A stretch of 24,070 nucleotides of DNA. Source: Clostridia bacterium (GTDB lineage: Bacteria > Bacillota > Clostridia > Oscillospirales > CAG-272). The notes under the pieces are model-generated. The model was not told the DNA's origin. It did not search any database and was given only the letters and a program-made list of their open reading frames with translations. Below, piece after piece: positions 13,607 through 22,776 of the stretch. The translations under genes were made by a program, and so were the position numbers. Numbering within the stretch: the stretch's first letter is position 1; every line of letters begins with the position of its first letter. Where the stretch lies: the NCBI GenBank assembly GCA_017420845.1, contig JAFQOC010000591.1, positions 1 to 24,070 of the forward strand. The letters run 5' to 3'.

Positions 13607-14743
13607 ATGAATCAAGATTATCTTCACGTAACGAAGTATGAGGTCCTCGGGCAGCTGCCCGACCTCTTCACATTTCAGGACGGTACCCCCGTTGAAACAC
13701 CGAAAGACTGGAAAAGACGCCGTACCGAGTTGTACCGGACTGCCGTAGAGCTTCAGTACGGTACCCTGCCGCCCAAGCCCGAGTTTATGGAGGTCGAGAC
13801 TCTCTATATTGGTGCCAAGGTACGCTCCTACCGGATTCATACGGGTACGAAAGCGGCTCCCGTCAGCTTCCTGATGAAGCTGGTACTTCCTACCGGCGGG
13901 TATCATTATCCGGCCATCATTGACGGCGATATGTGCTTCCCCTATCACATGGACAGTGAGTACCTTGCCGCCGCCACCGATGAAGGCGTGGCCTGGGTAT
14001 TCTTTGACCGCACCGAGCTGGCCCACGATATACAGGGTGAGGGCCGCCGCAAGGGTCAGCTGTATGACACCTACCCCGATTACACCTTTGGCGCAATCGG
14101 TGCCTGGGCGTGGGGATACTCCTGCTGTGTGGATGCTCTGGAGATCATCTGTAAGGATCAGGAAAAGCCTCTTATCGATCTTTCCCTGATTGCCTTTTCG
14201 GGGCATTCTCGAGGCGGCAAGACTGCCGCTCTGGCCGGGGCCGTGGATACACGTGCGGCTATCGTGAATCCCAACGAGACCTGTGCCGGTGCTTGCGGCT
14301 GTTACCGCATTCACATTGAGGGCTACTGCGACGGCATCCCGCCTTTCCGTTCCGAGACCCTGGCCGATCTGTGGCGGAACTATTCCTTCTGGATGGGCCC
14401 CGGCATGGGAGACTACGCTAACCGTGAGGACGAGCTTCCGTTTGATGCTCACTTTCTGAAAGCCATGATAGCTCCCCGTGTTCTCTTTGTTTCGGAGGCG
14501 GCCGGAGATCTTTGGGCCAATCCCGTGGGCTCCTGGATGACCACCATGGCTGCCGGAAAAGCATTCGGGTTTTTGGGCGTGCCGGATAACCTATACTGGT
14601 ACTTCCGTGAAGGAACGCACTATCACACGGTGGGTGACGTGAAAATGCTTGTACATATTATCAAGCGGCAGAGAGATCCCTCCCTGCCTCTGCCCGAGGC
14701 CTTTTATAAAACGCCCTTCCCTCCCTTTGATCCCATCTATTGA
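13607..14743 (+). CDS. CE15-like glucuronoyl esterase (alpha/beta hydrolase), cytoplasmic
   Basis: 378-residue alpha/beta hydrolase resembling 4-O-methyl-glucuronoyl methylesterases (CE15), which cleave esters of uronic acids. The nucleophile motif is GHSRGGK with Ser201. Glu224 in NPNETCAG lies 23 residues later, the same offset as the Ser/Glu pair of fungal CE15 enzymes. The conserved block PFDAHFLKAMIAPRVLFVSEA and DLWANPVGSW follows, and the probable catalytic His338 is in FREGTH. ATG 13607 follows AAAGGAG by 8 nt; the upstream frame lies within the leader. There is no signal peptide, unlike most characterised secreted CE15 enzymes, suggesting action on imported oligosaccharides. First gene of the operon, 30 nt before the GH106-like gene. 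It could instead act on methyl or aryl esters of galacturonate. Family call is good; substrate is inferred. Confidence 0.82.
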   Translation: MNQDYLHVTKYEVLGQLPDLFTFQDGTPVETPKDWKRRRTELYRTAVELQYGTLPPKPEFMEVETLYIGAKVRSYRIHTGTKAAPVSFLMKLVLPTGGYHYPAIIDGDMCFPYHMDSEYLAAATDEGVAWVFFDRTELAHDIQGEGRRKGQLYDTYPDYTFGAIGAWAWGYSCCVDALEIICKDQEKPLIDLSLIAFSGHSRGGKTAALAGAVDTRAAIVNPNETCAGACGCYRIHIEGYCDGIPPFRSETLADLWRNYSFWMGPGMGDYANREDELPFDAHFLKAMIAPRVLFVSEAAGDLWANPVGSWMTTMAAGKAFGFLGVPDNLYWYFREGTHYHTVGDVKMLVHIIKRQRDPSLPLPEAFYKTPFPPFDPIY

Positions 14744-14773
14744 GAAAAACCAATGTTCTGTAAGGAGGCTCAT

Positions 14774-17335
14774 ATGAACGATACCAGATTGCTCGAGGTT
14801 CTTACCCGACAGGAGGATAATTATCTCCTCCCCTTTTATTGGCAGCACGGCACTCACCGCGACCGTATTCCCGCTCAAATACAGCGAATTTATGAGAGCG
14901 GATGTCGCGCGGTGTGTGTAGAATCCCGTCCTCACCCTGATTTTTGCGGTCCCAACTGGTGGGCCGATATGGATGTGATCCTGGATGAGTGCGCAAAACG
15001 AGATATGAAGGTCTGGATTCTGGATGATAAGAAATTCCCGACAGGCTACGCCAACGGTCTGATCGAAAAGAAGTATCCCTACCTACGCCAACGTGAGATC
15101 ATTGAGGAACACGTAGATGTTCTGGGTCCTGCTCCCGATACGGCTTTTCTGGTGAATCACACCGTCAAGGATGATGAGACCTTGGGTGTGTATGCGTTCC
15201 GTCGGGCAGACGAGGGAGAAGCCCTCGTGGGTCCTCCCATCGATCTGACGCCTACCCTCTCGGAGGGATACGTCTACTGGGACGTTCCCGAGGGATGCTA
15301 TCGCGTATTCTTCTATACCAAGTCCTTCCGCGGAAGCCGGGGCAACTATATTGACATGATCACCCCTGAATCCTGCCGTGTGCTTTTGGAGGGTGTATAT
15401 GAACCTCATTATGAGCATTATGCCAAATACTTCGGGAACACACTCGTGGGCTTCTTCTCAGACGAGCCTTCCTTTGGTAATGGCATGGCAACCCGTCACC
15501 CTACGGATCCCAGCGGTCATGAGCGCACGTTGGGCACGGTGGGCATCGCGCTTCCTTATTCCCCCAAGGTGATCGAATATATGTCCGCTGAAATGGGAGA
15601 GGATGCCGTCCCCTATCTGGGCGAGCTGTGGTTCAGTAGTGAGCACGCTCCCGTTACACGACTGGCCTATATGAATGCCATCACCCGCCTGTATCGGGAT
15701 AATTTCTGCTATTTGGTGGGCAACTGGTGCCGCGACCACGGTGTCATGTACATCGGTCATGTCATCGAGGACTATAACTGCCACGCACGAACCTGCGGCG
15801 GTACGGGACACTACTTCCGGGCGTTGGAAGGGCAGGATATGGCGGGAATTGACATTGTCTTGCATCAGGTTATGCCCGGTATGGCACATCATATCCATAA
15901 TTGCAGCCTGGGAACCGGCATCAGCGATCCGGCGTTTTATCATTACGTTCTGGGTCAACTGGGTGCTTCCCTCGCCCATCAGTATCCCCAAATGAAGGGG
16001 AGAGCGCTGTGCGAAGAATTCGGCGCATACGGTTGGGCAGAGAGCAGTACCATGATGAAGTGGATCACGGACTTCTTGTTGGTGCGGGGCATCAACCATT
16101 TCGTCCCCCATGCCTTTTCTCCCGATTATCCTGATCCCGATTGTCCTCCTCACTTTGGTGCAGAGGGGCACGACCCTCAGTTTGAGGGCTTTACAAAGCT
16201 CATGAACTACACCAATCAGGCAGCGCACCTGCTGTACGGTGGGGAGCATATCACTTCCTGCGCCATTCTGTACCACGCTGAAGGCGAGTGGATGAACAAC
16301 AAGGGCGAGTATATGTTCACCCAAGTCCCCGCTAAAGCGCTGTTGGACGGACATCTATGCTACGATATCATCTGTCAGGAAACCTTGGAGGCCGCCCGCG
16401 TCGAAAATGGTAAGCTGGTTGTCAACGGAGAGGTGTACGGTGCATTGGTCGTACCTTACGGACAGGTGCTGAACCACGCGCTGACCCCGGAGGTCAAGCG
16501 GCTCTTGGAAGCAGGTGTACCCGTGCTTCTTTGCGGTGGCAGACCTGAGGGCTTGGAGGGTGAGGTCATTTCCGCCTCGGAGCTCCCCGCCCGCATTCGG
16601 GAGCTGGGTCTGGCCGATATCACCGTGGAGGGAGATTGCCCCCTGCTCCGTCATTATCATGTGCGGAGAAACGGTGCGGATGTATTCATGTTCTTCAATG
16701 AGGACAGTATTCATACCGCTGATGCTACGGTCACGTTGCCCGTAAACGGAGATTTCGCTCGTCTGCGTCTTTTGGAGGATGGAGCCCATCGCGATGTCAC
16801 AGAGAACGGGCGAATCCGCGTAAAGCTATTGCCCGGGCAATCTGAGATCTTGGTTTTCGGTGACGAAGCCGTGGCAGAGCTACCGATTCTTCCCGCCATT
16901 TCGTATACTATACCGCTGGCTCCCCATTATACCATCGAGCTGGCAAGCTCCGAGGATCTGACCTCCTTCGAATTTTATAAGGAGACAGACAAGCTGGTCA
17001 ATATGACCGCATCTTCTGAAAAGCCTGCCTTCTCGGGTATTATGCGCTACTCCTTTGAGCTGTCATTGGATAGTATTCCTTCCCTTGCCGCTTTGGATCT
17101 GGGACGGGTTGGGCAGACGGCAAAGGTGTTCGTAAATGACAGCTTCGCGGGCTTACGCATTTCCGCTCCTTACGTGTTCCCCATCTCCCATCTGCTGCGA
17201 GAGGGGCAAAACGCCGTAAGAGTGGAGGTCGCCAATACCTTGGTCGGCAAAGAGCGGGATCGATTCTCACAGAACATGCCTATCCCGCCCTCAGGACTTC
17301 TCGGCCCTGTACAAATTCTTGTATATCAATCCTGA
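14774..17335 (+). CDS. GH106-like glycosidase (probable alpha-L-rhamnosidase type), cytoplasmic
   Basis: 853-residue enzyme without a signal peptide. The N-terminal TIM-barrel part has PNWWADMDVILDECAKRDMK and WILDDKKFPTGYANG (about 60-95), matching the GH106 pattern of a tryptophan-rich loop followed by a strand ending in an aspartate pair. Acidic motifs follow: VGFFSDEPSF (Glu231) and ALCEEFGAYGW (Glu414/Glu415), with RGINHFVPHAFSP at about 438-450. A Rossmann-like domain (about 500-620) with YGALVVPYG and VLLCGGRPEG comes next. The C-terminus (about 750-853) is a GH2-type sugar-binding jelly roll with VFVNDSFAGLRISAPYVFPIS and NAVRVEVANTLV. The start follows AAGGAGG by 5 nt. In a galacturonate operon, removal of rhamnose from rhamnogalacturonan fragments fits well. 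It could belong to a related unclassified family, as catalytic residues were not aligned. Confidence 0.72.
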   Translation: MNDTRLLEVLTRQEDNYLLPFYWQHGTHRDRIPAQIQRIYESGCRAVCVESRPHPDFCGPNWWADMDVILDECAKRDMKVWILDDKKFPTGYANGLIEKKYPYLRQREIIEEHVDVLGPAPDTAFLVNHTVKDDETLGVYAFRRADEGEALVGPPIDLTPTLSEGYVYWDVPEGCYRVFFYTKSFRGSRGNYIDMITPESCRVLLEGVYEPHYEHYAKYFGNTLVGFFSDEPSFGNGMATRHPTDPSGHERTLGTVGIALPYSPKVIEYMSAEMGEDAVPYLGELWFSSEHAPVTRLAYMNAITRLYRDNFCYLVGNWCRDHGVMYIGHVIEDYNCHARTCGGTGHYFRALEGQDMAGIDIVLHQVMPGMAHHIHNCSLGTGISDPAFYHYVLGQLGASLAHQYPQMKGRALCEEFGAYGWAESSTMMKWITDFLLVRGINHFVPHAFSPDYPDPDCPPHFGAEGHDPQFEGFTKLMNYTNQAAHLLYGGEHITSCAILYHAEGEWMNNKGEYMFTQVPAKALLDGHLCYDIICQETLEAARVENGKLVVNGEVYGALVVPYGQVLNHALTPEVKRLLEAGVPVLLCGGRPEGLEGEVISASELPARIRELGLADITVEGDCPLLRHYHVRRNGADVFMFFNEDSIHTADATVTLPVNGDFARLRLLEDGAHRDVTENGRIRVKLLPGQSEILVFGDEAVAELPILPAISYTIPLAPHYTIELASSEDLTSFEFYKETDKLVNMTASSEKPAFSGIMRYSFELSLDSIPSLAALDLGRVGQTAKVFVNDSFAGLRISAPYVFPISHLLREGQNAVRVEVANTLVGKERDRFSQNMPIPPSGLLGPVQILVYQS

Positions 17336-17393
17336 ACTTTTTCCTACACATCGTTTGAGCATTGAGCGGTTTTCCCGAACAGGAGGTTGAATT

Positions 17394-18674
17394 ATGAAAA
17401 ACACAGCTTTGGAACAGGTCATCCAATTTGGCGAAGGCGGTTTTCTCCGCGGCTTTGCGGATTGGATGCTGCAAAAAATGACAGATGTCGGAGCTTTTGA
17501 CAGCAAAGTCGTGGTCGTACAACCTATTGAAAAAGGCATGTGCGATCTATTGACAGCACAGAATTGCCAATACACCCACATCATTCGCGGCGCGGAGGGC
17601 GTGGAGACCTCGGTCATCGACGTGATCTCCCGTTGTGTCAAGCCCTATGAGGATTGGGAAGCCTACCTGTCCCTGGCGGATATTCCTTCCATGAGATTCA
17701 TTATTTCCAACACCACGGAGTCGGGCATCGTGTTCTGCGAGACGGATATTCCCGAAAACGCGCCCTTTATTTCTTTCCCTGCCAAGCTCACTCTGCTCAT
17801 GAAGCGCAGATTCGAGCAAGGACTGGGGGGCTTTATCCTTCTGCCCTGCGAGCTGATCGACCGAAACGGCGATAATCTCAAGCGGTGCGTTTTTCAGTAT
17901 GCCGAGCTCTGGGGCTTGGGTGATGATTTCAAGGCATGGGTAGAGGAAGAGAATATCTTTACCAACACCTTGGTGGATCGCATCAATACGGGCTATCCAA
18001 AGGGTGAAGAGCTGCATCTGGGCTACGAGGATGCCATGGTCAATACCTCGGAGTATTTCCATCTGTGGGTCATTGAGACGGAATACGACATTGAGAAGGA
18101 ACTGCCCTTCTCGGCGGCGGGACTCAATGTGATCGTAACCAGGGACAAGCTGGAAATGTACCGCACCCGCAAGGTGCGTATTCTGAACGGCGCCCATACC
18201 TCCCTGGTTCCCTATGCCCTGCTGTCGGGCCTGGATACGGTGGGCTCCTGCATGGAGGACGAAACCATGAAGGAGCATATCCGCAAGTGCGTGTTTGATG
18301 AGATCATTCCCACGCTGGATCTCCCCCGCGACGAGTTGATTGACTACGCGAACAACGTGCTGATTCGTTTTTCCAACCCCTACATCAAGCACTATCTGTC
18401 CTCCATTGCGCTCAATTCGGTCAGCAAGTTCAAGGTGCGGGTACTGCCTTCCATTCTGGAGTATCACAAGCGGTTCGGTGTGTATCCCCCCACCCTGACC
18501 TTCGCCTTTGCCAAGCTGATCGAATTCTACCGCACCGATATGACCAATGATGCCCCCGACGTGGTGGCGTTTATGAAAACGGCATCCGTCAAGGAGATCC
18601 TGTCCAAGACCGAATATTGGGGCGAGGATCTGACATGTCTGTACGACGAGGTAGCACGCTATGTGGATCCATAA
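17394..18674 (+). CDS. uxaB: Tagaturonate reductase (altronate oxidoreductase)
   Basis: 426-residue NADH-dependent enzyme of the mannitol dehydrogenase/long-chain polyol family that reduces D-tagaturonate to D-altronate, step 2 of galacturonate catabolism. The nucleotide-binding segment begins QFGEGGFLRGFADW. It closely follows E. coli UxaB in IRGAEG, MRFIISNTTESGI, FILLPCELIDRNGD, NTLVDRI and YGFP-equivalent TGYPKGE regions. The catalytic signature K-x4-N-x2-H is in RKVRILNGAHTS (Lys260, Asn265, His268). It is about 55 residues shorter than E. coli UxaB, mainly at the N-terminus and end. The start follows AGGAGG by 7 nt. It overlaps uxaA by 14 nt. Fructuronate reductase (UxuB) belongs to the same superfamily, but the sequence and the neighbouring uxaA favour UxaB. 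Confidence 0.95.
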   Translation: MKNTALEQVIQFGEGGFLRGFADWMLQKMTDVGAFDSKVVVVQPIEKGMCDLLTAQNCQYTHIIRGAEGVETSVIDVISRCVKPYEDWEAYLSLADIPSMRFIISNTTESGIVFCETDIPENAPFISFPAKLTLLMKRRFEQGLGGFILLPCELIDRNGDNLKRCVFQYAELWGLGDDFKAWVEEENIFTNTLVDRINTGYPKGEELHLGYEDAMVNTSEYFHLWVIETEYDIEKELPFSAAGLNVIVTRDKLEMYRTRKVRILNGAHTSLVPYALLSGLDTVGSCMEDETMKEHIRKCVFDEIIPTLDLPRDELIDYANNVLIRFSNPYIKHYLSSIALNSVSKFKVRVLPSILEYHKRFGVYPPTLTFAFAKLIEFYRTDMTNDAPDVVAFMKTASVKEILSKTEYWGEDLTCLYDEVARYVDP

Positions 18675-20037
18675 GCTGGATAACGTGGAGATCGATCTGA
18701 CGGACGGCCACAAGTACGCGCGGCAGGATCTGCAGGTCGGTGATCTTATCATTAAATACGGCAACCCCATCGGGCACGCCACCGCGCCCATCCGCAAGGG
18801 CGAGCACGTCCATACCCACAACATGAAAACCAACCTATCGGGGATCATTGAGTACAGCTATACGCCCCGAAAGGATTTTCCCCGCGAGACTCCTGCAACG
18901 GATGTGCCCTGCTTTATGGGCTACGTCCGCCCGAATGGGGACGTAGGCATCCGAAACGACGTCTTTATCGTCAATACGGTGGGCTGTGTCAACAAGATCT
19001 CGGAGCGCTTGGCCGCCTTGACGGGGGCTGTCGCCTTTCCCCATCCCTTCGGTTGCTCCCAGCTGGGAGAGGATCAAGCCGTCACTCAGTTCATTCTCAA
19101 AGGTATCGTCAACCACCCCAACGCGGCGGGCGTACTGGTTTTGGGTCTGGGCTGCGAGAATAACAACATCGAGGTATTCAAAACAGTTCTGGGCGATTGG
19201 TCCCCCGAGCGGGTCAAATTTCTGAACTGCCAGGATCACGAGGACGAGATCGCGGAGGGCGTACGCCTGATTCGCGAATTGCAGGCATATGCAGACACCT
19301 TTGTTCGTCAGCCCGTGCCTGTGTCAGCCTTGCGGGTGGGACTGAAATGCGGCGGTAGCGACGGCTACAGCGGCATTACCGCCAACCCCTTGGTAGGTCG
19401 CTTTTCGGATAAGCTGATCTCTATGGGCGGCTCCTGCGTTCTGACCGAGGTTCCCGAAATGTTCGGTGCCGAGCATCTTCTCATGGCCAGAGCCGAAAGC
19501 GAGGATGTGTTCCGCAAAATTGTAGATCTCATTAACAATTTCAAGGCCTACTACGAAAAGCACGGCCAGGTGATCTACGAGAATCCCTCCCCCGGGAACA
19601 AGAAGGGCGGAATCACGACCTTGGAGGAAAAGTCTCTTGGCTGTGTGCAAAAGGCGGGCAGCGCGCCCGTCGTGGACGTGCTGGACTACGGTGATACGGT
19701 GCGGCGGGGCGGTCTCTCCCTGCTGAATGGCCCGGGAAACGATCTGGTCGCCATTACCAATCTCTTTGCCGCAGGTGTACATATGATCCTATTCACCACG
19801 GGCAGAGGTACGCCCGTGGGAAGCGGTGTGCCTACAGTCAAGATCGCCACCAATCAAGGGTTGGCAACCCAAAAAGCCTCGTGGATCGACTTTGATGCAA
19901 GCCCCATCTTGGAGGGCATGGATCTGACAGATGAACTGTTTGATTACGTGCTTCGGGTAGCAGGCGGAGAAAAATCGAAAAACGAGACTTACGGATATAA
20001 AGAAATATCCATTTTTAAGCAAGGCGTTACGTTGTAA
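18661..20037 (+). CDS. uxaA: Altronate dehydratase
   Basis: 458-residue Fe(II)-dependent dehydratase converting D-altronate to 2-keto-3-deoxy-D-gluconate, step 3 of galacturonate catabolism in the cytoplasm. The N-terminal SAF-type domain (1-70) includes IRKGEHVHTHN. The catalytic part (about 85-458) has the UxaA/GarD family hallmarks GYVRPNGDVGIRND, NTVGCVN, HPFGCSQLGED, GLGCENNN and LKCGGSDGYSGITANP. It is slightly shorter than E. coli UxaA (495). ATG 18661 lies inside the end of uxaB, giving a 14-nt overlap typical of translational coupling and fixing the start. Confidence 0.95.
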   Translation: MWIHKLDNVEIDLTDGHKYARQDLQVGDLIIKYGNPIGHATAPIRKGEHVHTHNMKTNLSGIIEYSYTPRKDFPRETPATDVPCFMGYVRPNGDVGIRNDVFIVNTVGCVNKISERLAALTGAVAFPHPFGCSQLGEDQAVTQFILKGIVNHPNAAGVLVLGLGCENNNIEVFKTVLGDWSPERVKFLNCQDHEDEIAEGVRLIRELQAYADTFVRQPVPVSALRVGLKCGGSDGYSGITANPLVGRFSDKLISMGGSCVLTEVPEMFGAEHLLMARAESEDVFRKIVDLINNFKAYYEKHGQVIYENPSPGNKKGGITTLEEKSLGCVQKAGSAPVVDVLDYGDTVRRGGLSLLNGPGNDLVAITNLFAAGVHMILFTTGRGTPVGSGVPTVKIATNQGLATQKASWIDFDASPILEGMDLTDELFDYVLRVAGGEKSKNETYGYKEISIFKQGVTL

Positions 20038-20070
20038 CTGCCCTTGCAAGAAAGGACGGTATATAAGTTT

Positions 20071-21363
20071 ATGCGACAGGAAGAGTATTTCCCCGATGGG
20101 ACAAGGATCGATGATTGGTTTTATGAAGAGTCCTTTCCACGGCTTGAGGATCTCGGGAAGCAATACGTTCTTACACAGTACGGCATTGCAGACGATGGCA
20201 ATCTCTACACGGAAAAGATTCAAAACCTGATTGACGAGATCCATGCCACAGGCGGCGGTGTTGTAGTTGTTCCTGCCGGCACGTATCGGACGGGCGCGCT
20301 GTTTTTCAAGCAGGGTGTTCACCTGTATCTTTCCTCGGGAGCGATTCTGCTGGGTAGTGACGATATTGCCGATTATCCCATCGTGAAGACCCGCATTGAA
20401 GGTGAAACATGCCTGTATTTTGCCGCATTGATCAATGTAGAATCCACGAAGGGTTTTACTCTTTGCGGAGAAGGCATGATAGACGGAAACGGTCTGCGCT
20501 CCTGGAAGGCCTTTTGGTTGCGTCGGAAGTGGAACGGCAGCTGTACCAATAAGGACGAGCAACGCCCCCGTCTTCTCTATATCGCCAATTCCTCTGATGT
20601 GACCATTCATGGCGTTTCCCTATGCAATTCCCATTTTTGGACAACACATATATACAAATGCCATCATGTGCGGTACACCGGGTGTTCGATCTTCGCTCCC
20701 CGATCTCCCGTCCATGCTCCCAGCTCGGATGCCATTGACATCGATGCCTGCTCCTATGTGCACGTGAAGGCTTGCCGTATGGAGGTAGCAGATGACGCTG
20801 TCGTGCTAAAGGGTGGTAAAGGCCCCTGGGCAGACACGGATGAGAACAATGGCATGAACGAGAGTATTCTGATCGAAGATTGCGAAATCGTTGCTTGCGA
20901 CGCGGCGCTCACGTGCGGCTCGGAGTCCATTCACAATCGGAATGTGATCCTGAGAAAATGCCGGGTCTCTCGTCTGCAAAGTGTGCTTCATTTGAAATTG
21001 CGTCCCGATACGCCGCAACGCTATGAGCACATTCGAGTTGAAGATGTGAACGGAAGCTGCCGCTTCTTCGTGACCGCGAGACCGTGGACTCAGTTTTATG
21101 ACCTGAAGGATCGGACGGATATCCCCATGTCCTATGCAGATCAGATCACCATTCGTGATTGTTCCGTAATCTGTCAGACCTTTTTGAACATGGCCCTCAA
21201 CAAAGAGCACGGACAAATCACGAGTTTTTCCTTGAAAAATCTACACATACAAGCATACATGTATAAAGCGGACGAATGCCCCGAAGAAGATCTTACCCTT
21301 CACGATGTCATCGTGGAAGCAGTCGAGCCCGATGCATGGAAGAATAAAAAGGAGGCTATATGA
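20071..21363 (+). CDS. GH28 polygalacturonase/rhamnogalacturonase-like enzyme, cytoplasmic
   Basis: 430-residue right-handed beta-helix protein of the pectin-degrading GH28 family. The N-terminal segment has ADDGNLYTEKIQNLIDEIHATGGGVVVVPAGTY, then FTLCGEGMIDGNG and SHFWTTHIYKCHHV. The active-site strand DAIDIDACSYV and VADDAVVLKGG supplies the aspartates (NTD and DD in classical enzymes). The next classical motif, GHG, is not seen; the matching place reads ACDAALTCGSES. The RIK-like site reads HLKLRP. No signal peptide, so the enzyme would release galacturonate from imported oligomers, probably as an exo-enzyme. ATG 20071 is the only ATG in place; AAAGGA lies a long 14 nt upstream, and a TTG at 20044 is the alternative. 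Its stop overlaps the start of uxaC (ATGA), coupling it to the pathway. Confidence 0.85.
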   Translation: MRQEEYFPDGTRIDDWFYEESFPRLEDLGKQYVLTQYGIADDGNLYTEKIQNLIDEIHATGGGVVVVPAGTYRTGALFFKQGVHLYLSSGAILLGSDDIADYPIVKTRIEGETCLYFAALINVESTKGFTLCGEGMIDGNGLRSWKAFWLRRKWNGSCTNKDEQRPRLLYIANSSDVTIHGVSLCNSHFWTTHIYKCHHVRYTGCSIFAPRSPVHAPSSDAIDIDACSYVHVKACRMEVADDAVVLKGGKGPWADTDENNGMNESILIEDCEIVACDAALTCGSESIHNRNVILRKCRVSRLQSVLHLKLRPDTPQRYEHIRVEDVNGSCRFFVTARPWTQFYDLKDRTDIPMSYADQITIRDCSVICQTFLNMALNKEHGQITSFSLKNLHIQAYMYKADECPEEDLTLHDVIVEAVEPDAWKNKKEAI

Positions 21364-22748
21364 GCTATTTACAGGACAAATTTCTATTGACGACCAAAAC
21401 GGCGGCGCAGCTTTATTTCGACTATGCGAAGGACATGCCCATATTCGATTATCACTGTCATCTGTCCGAGCAGCAGATCCTGGCTAACGAGCCCTGCACG
21501 GATCTGTGCGAGCTGTGGCTGGGCGGTGATCATTACAAGTGGAGACTCATGCGGAACTATGGCATTGACGAGGCCTATATCACAGGCGATAAGAGCCCTA
21601 AAGAGCGTTTCGCCGCATTCTGCAAGGTGCTTGGTACTGCCTACGGGAACCCTATCTACCATTGGTCTCAGCTGGAGCTGAAGAGCTTTTTCGCCTGCGA
21701 TCTGGAGATCAACGAAAAGAACGCAGATGCTATTCTGGAGCATTGCAATCGCTATATGGCGGAGCATCGCGTTACCCCGCAATCTTTGATCGAATCCTCG
21801 GGTGTAAAGGTTCTTTGTACCACCAACGAGGTCTTTGATGATCTGACCGTGTTCGACGAAATCGCCAAGAAGGACTACGCATTCCGCGTTTTCCCCGCCT
21901 TCCGCGCCGATCGGATCATGAATATTGAGGCTTCCAATTATCTGACCTTCCTCGGCAAGCTGGAAGCATTGACTCATACCATCACGAGTCTCGGTGAGCT
22001 GGAATCCGCCCTGGAGCAACGTCTCACAGAGTTCATCAAGCGGGGAACCTGCGCCAGCGATATTGCGCTGGAAAAGGTATATGTGATCCCGTCCTTTGAG
22101 GAGGCGGATCGGGTACTGCGGTCGGCTCTGTGCGGCAACTCCGTCAGCACGTCCGATGCCGAAATATTCAAGGGATATCTGACCTACTTCCTTATGAAGC
22201 TGTACGCCAAGCACGGCATCGCTACCGAACTGCATATTGGCGCTATGCGGAACAACAATTCCCGCATGTTTGGGAAGTTGGGGCCGGATACCGGCTACGA
22301 TAGTATTTCCGATACCAACAGCATCACCGAGTTGTCCCGACTTCTGGACCGCTTGGACAGTGAAGGCATGCTGCCGAAAACCATTATTTTCAATCTGAAT
22401 CCCAAGATGAATCCCGAAATCATGACCCTCATCGGTTGTTTCCAGGGAAGTGAGGCCAAGGGCAAGATCCAGTTTGGTGCCGCCTGGTGGTTCCTGGATA
22501 ACAAAGTCGGTATGGAGCGCCATTTGGAGGATCTGACGGCTACTGGACATATCGCCACCTTCGTGGGTATGCTCACCGACAGCCGTTCCCTTCTCTCCTA
22601 TCCCCGTCATCAGTATTTCCGTCGGATTCTGTGCAGCTATCTGGGTGCCATGATGGAGCGGGGCGAGATGACTGCGGACGTAGAATCTGTAGGATCCGTG
22701 GTTCAGGATATTTGTTTCCGGAATGCTCTGGAATATTTCAATGTCTGA
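21360..22748 (+). CDS. uxaC: Uronate isomerase (glucuronate/galacturonate isomerase)
   Basis: 462-residue amidohydrolase-superfamily isomerase that converts D-galacturonate to D-tagaturonate, and D-glucuronate to D-fructuronate, the first step of the pathway. Length matches E. coli UxaC (470). Characteristic elements: FDYHCHLSEQQI (His32, His34), TDLCELWLGGDHYKWRLMRN, VLCTTNEVFDDL, FRADRIMNIE, ELHIGAMRNNN, GAAWWFLDNKVGMERHL and TDSRSLLSYPRHQYFRRILC. It starts by ATGA overlap with the GH28-like gene, with AAGGAGG 5 nt upstream. Confidence 0.97.
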   Translation: MSYLQDKFLLTTKTAAQLYFDYAKDMPIFDYHCHLSEQQILANEPCTDLCELWLGGDHYKWRLMRNYGIDEAYITGDKSPKERFAAFCKVLGTAYGNPIYHWSQLELKSFFACDLEINEKNADAILEHCNRYMAEHRVTPQSLIESSGVKVLCTTNEVFDDLTVFDEIAKKDYAFRVFPAFRADRIMNIEASNYLTFLGKLEALTHTITSLGELESALEQRLTEFIKRGTCASDIALEKVYVIPSFEEADRVLRSALCGNSVSTSDAEIFKGYLTYFLMKLYAKHGIATELHIGAMRNNNSRMFGKLGPDTGYDSISDTNSITELSRLLDRLDSEGMLPKTIIFNLNPKMNPEIMTLIGCFQGSEAKGKIQFGAAWWFLDNKVGMERHLEDLTATGHIATFVGMLTDSRSLLSYPRHQYFRRILCSYLGAMMERGEMTADVESVGSVVQDICFRNALEYFNV

Positions 22749-22776
22749 AATTCCTAAGGAGAAGAAGGTTATTCAT

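Noticed and set aside
17547..18848. 433-codon minus-strand frame opposite uxaB
   Set aside because: Antisense shadow of a confidently identified enzyme gene.
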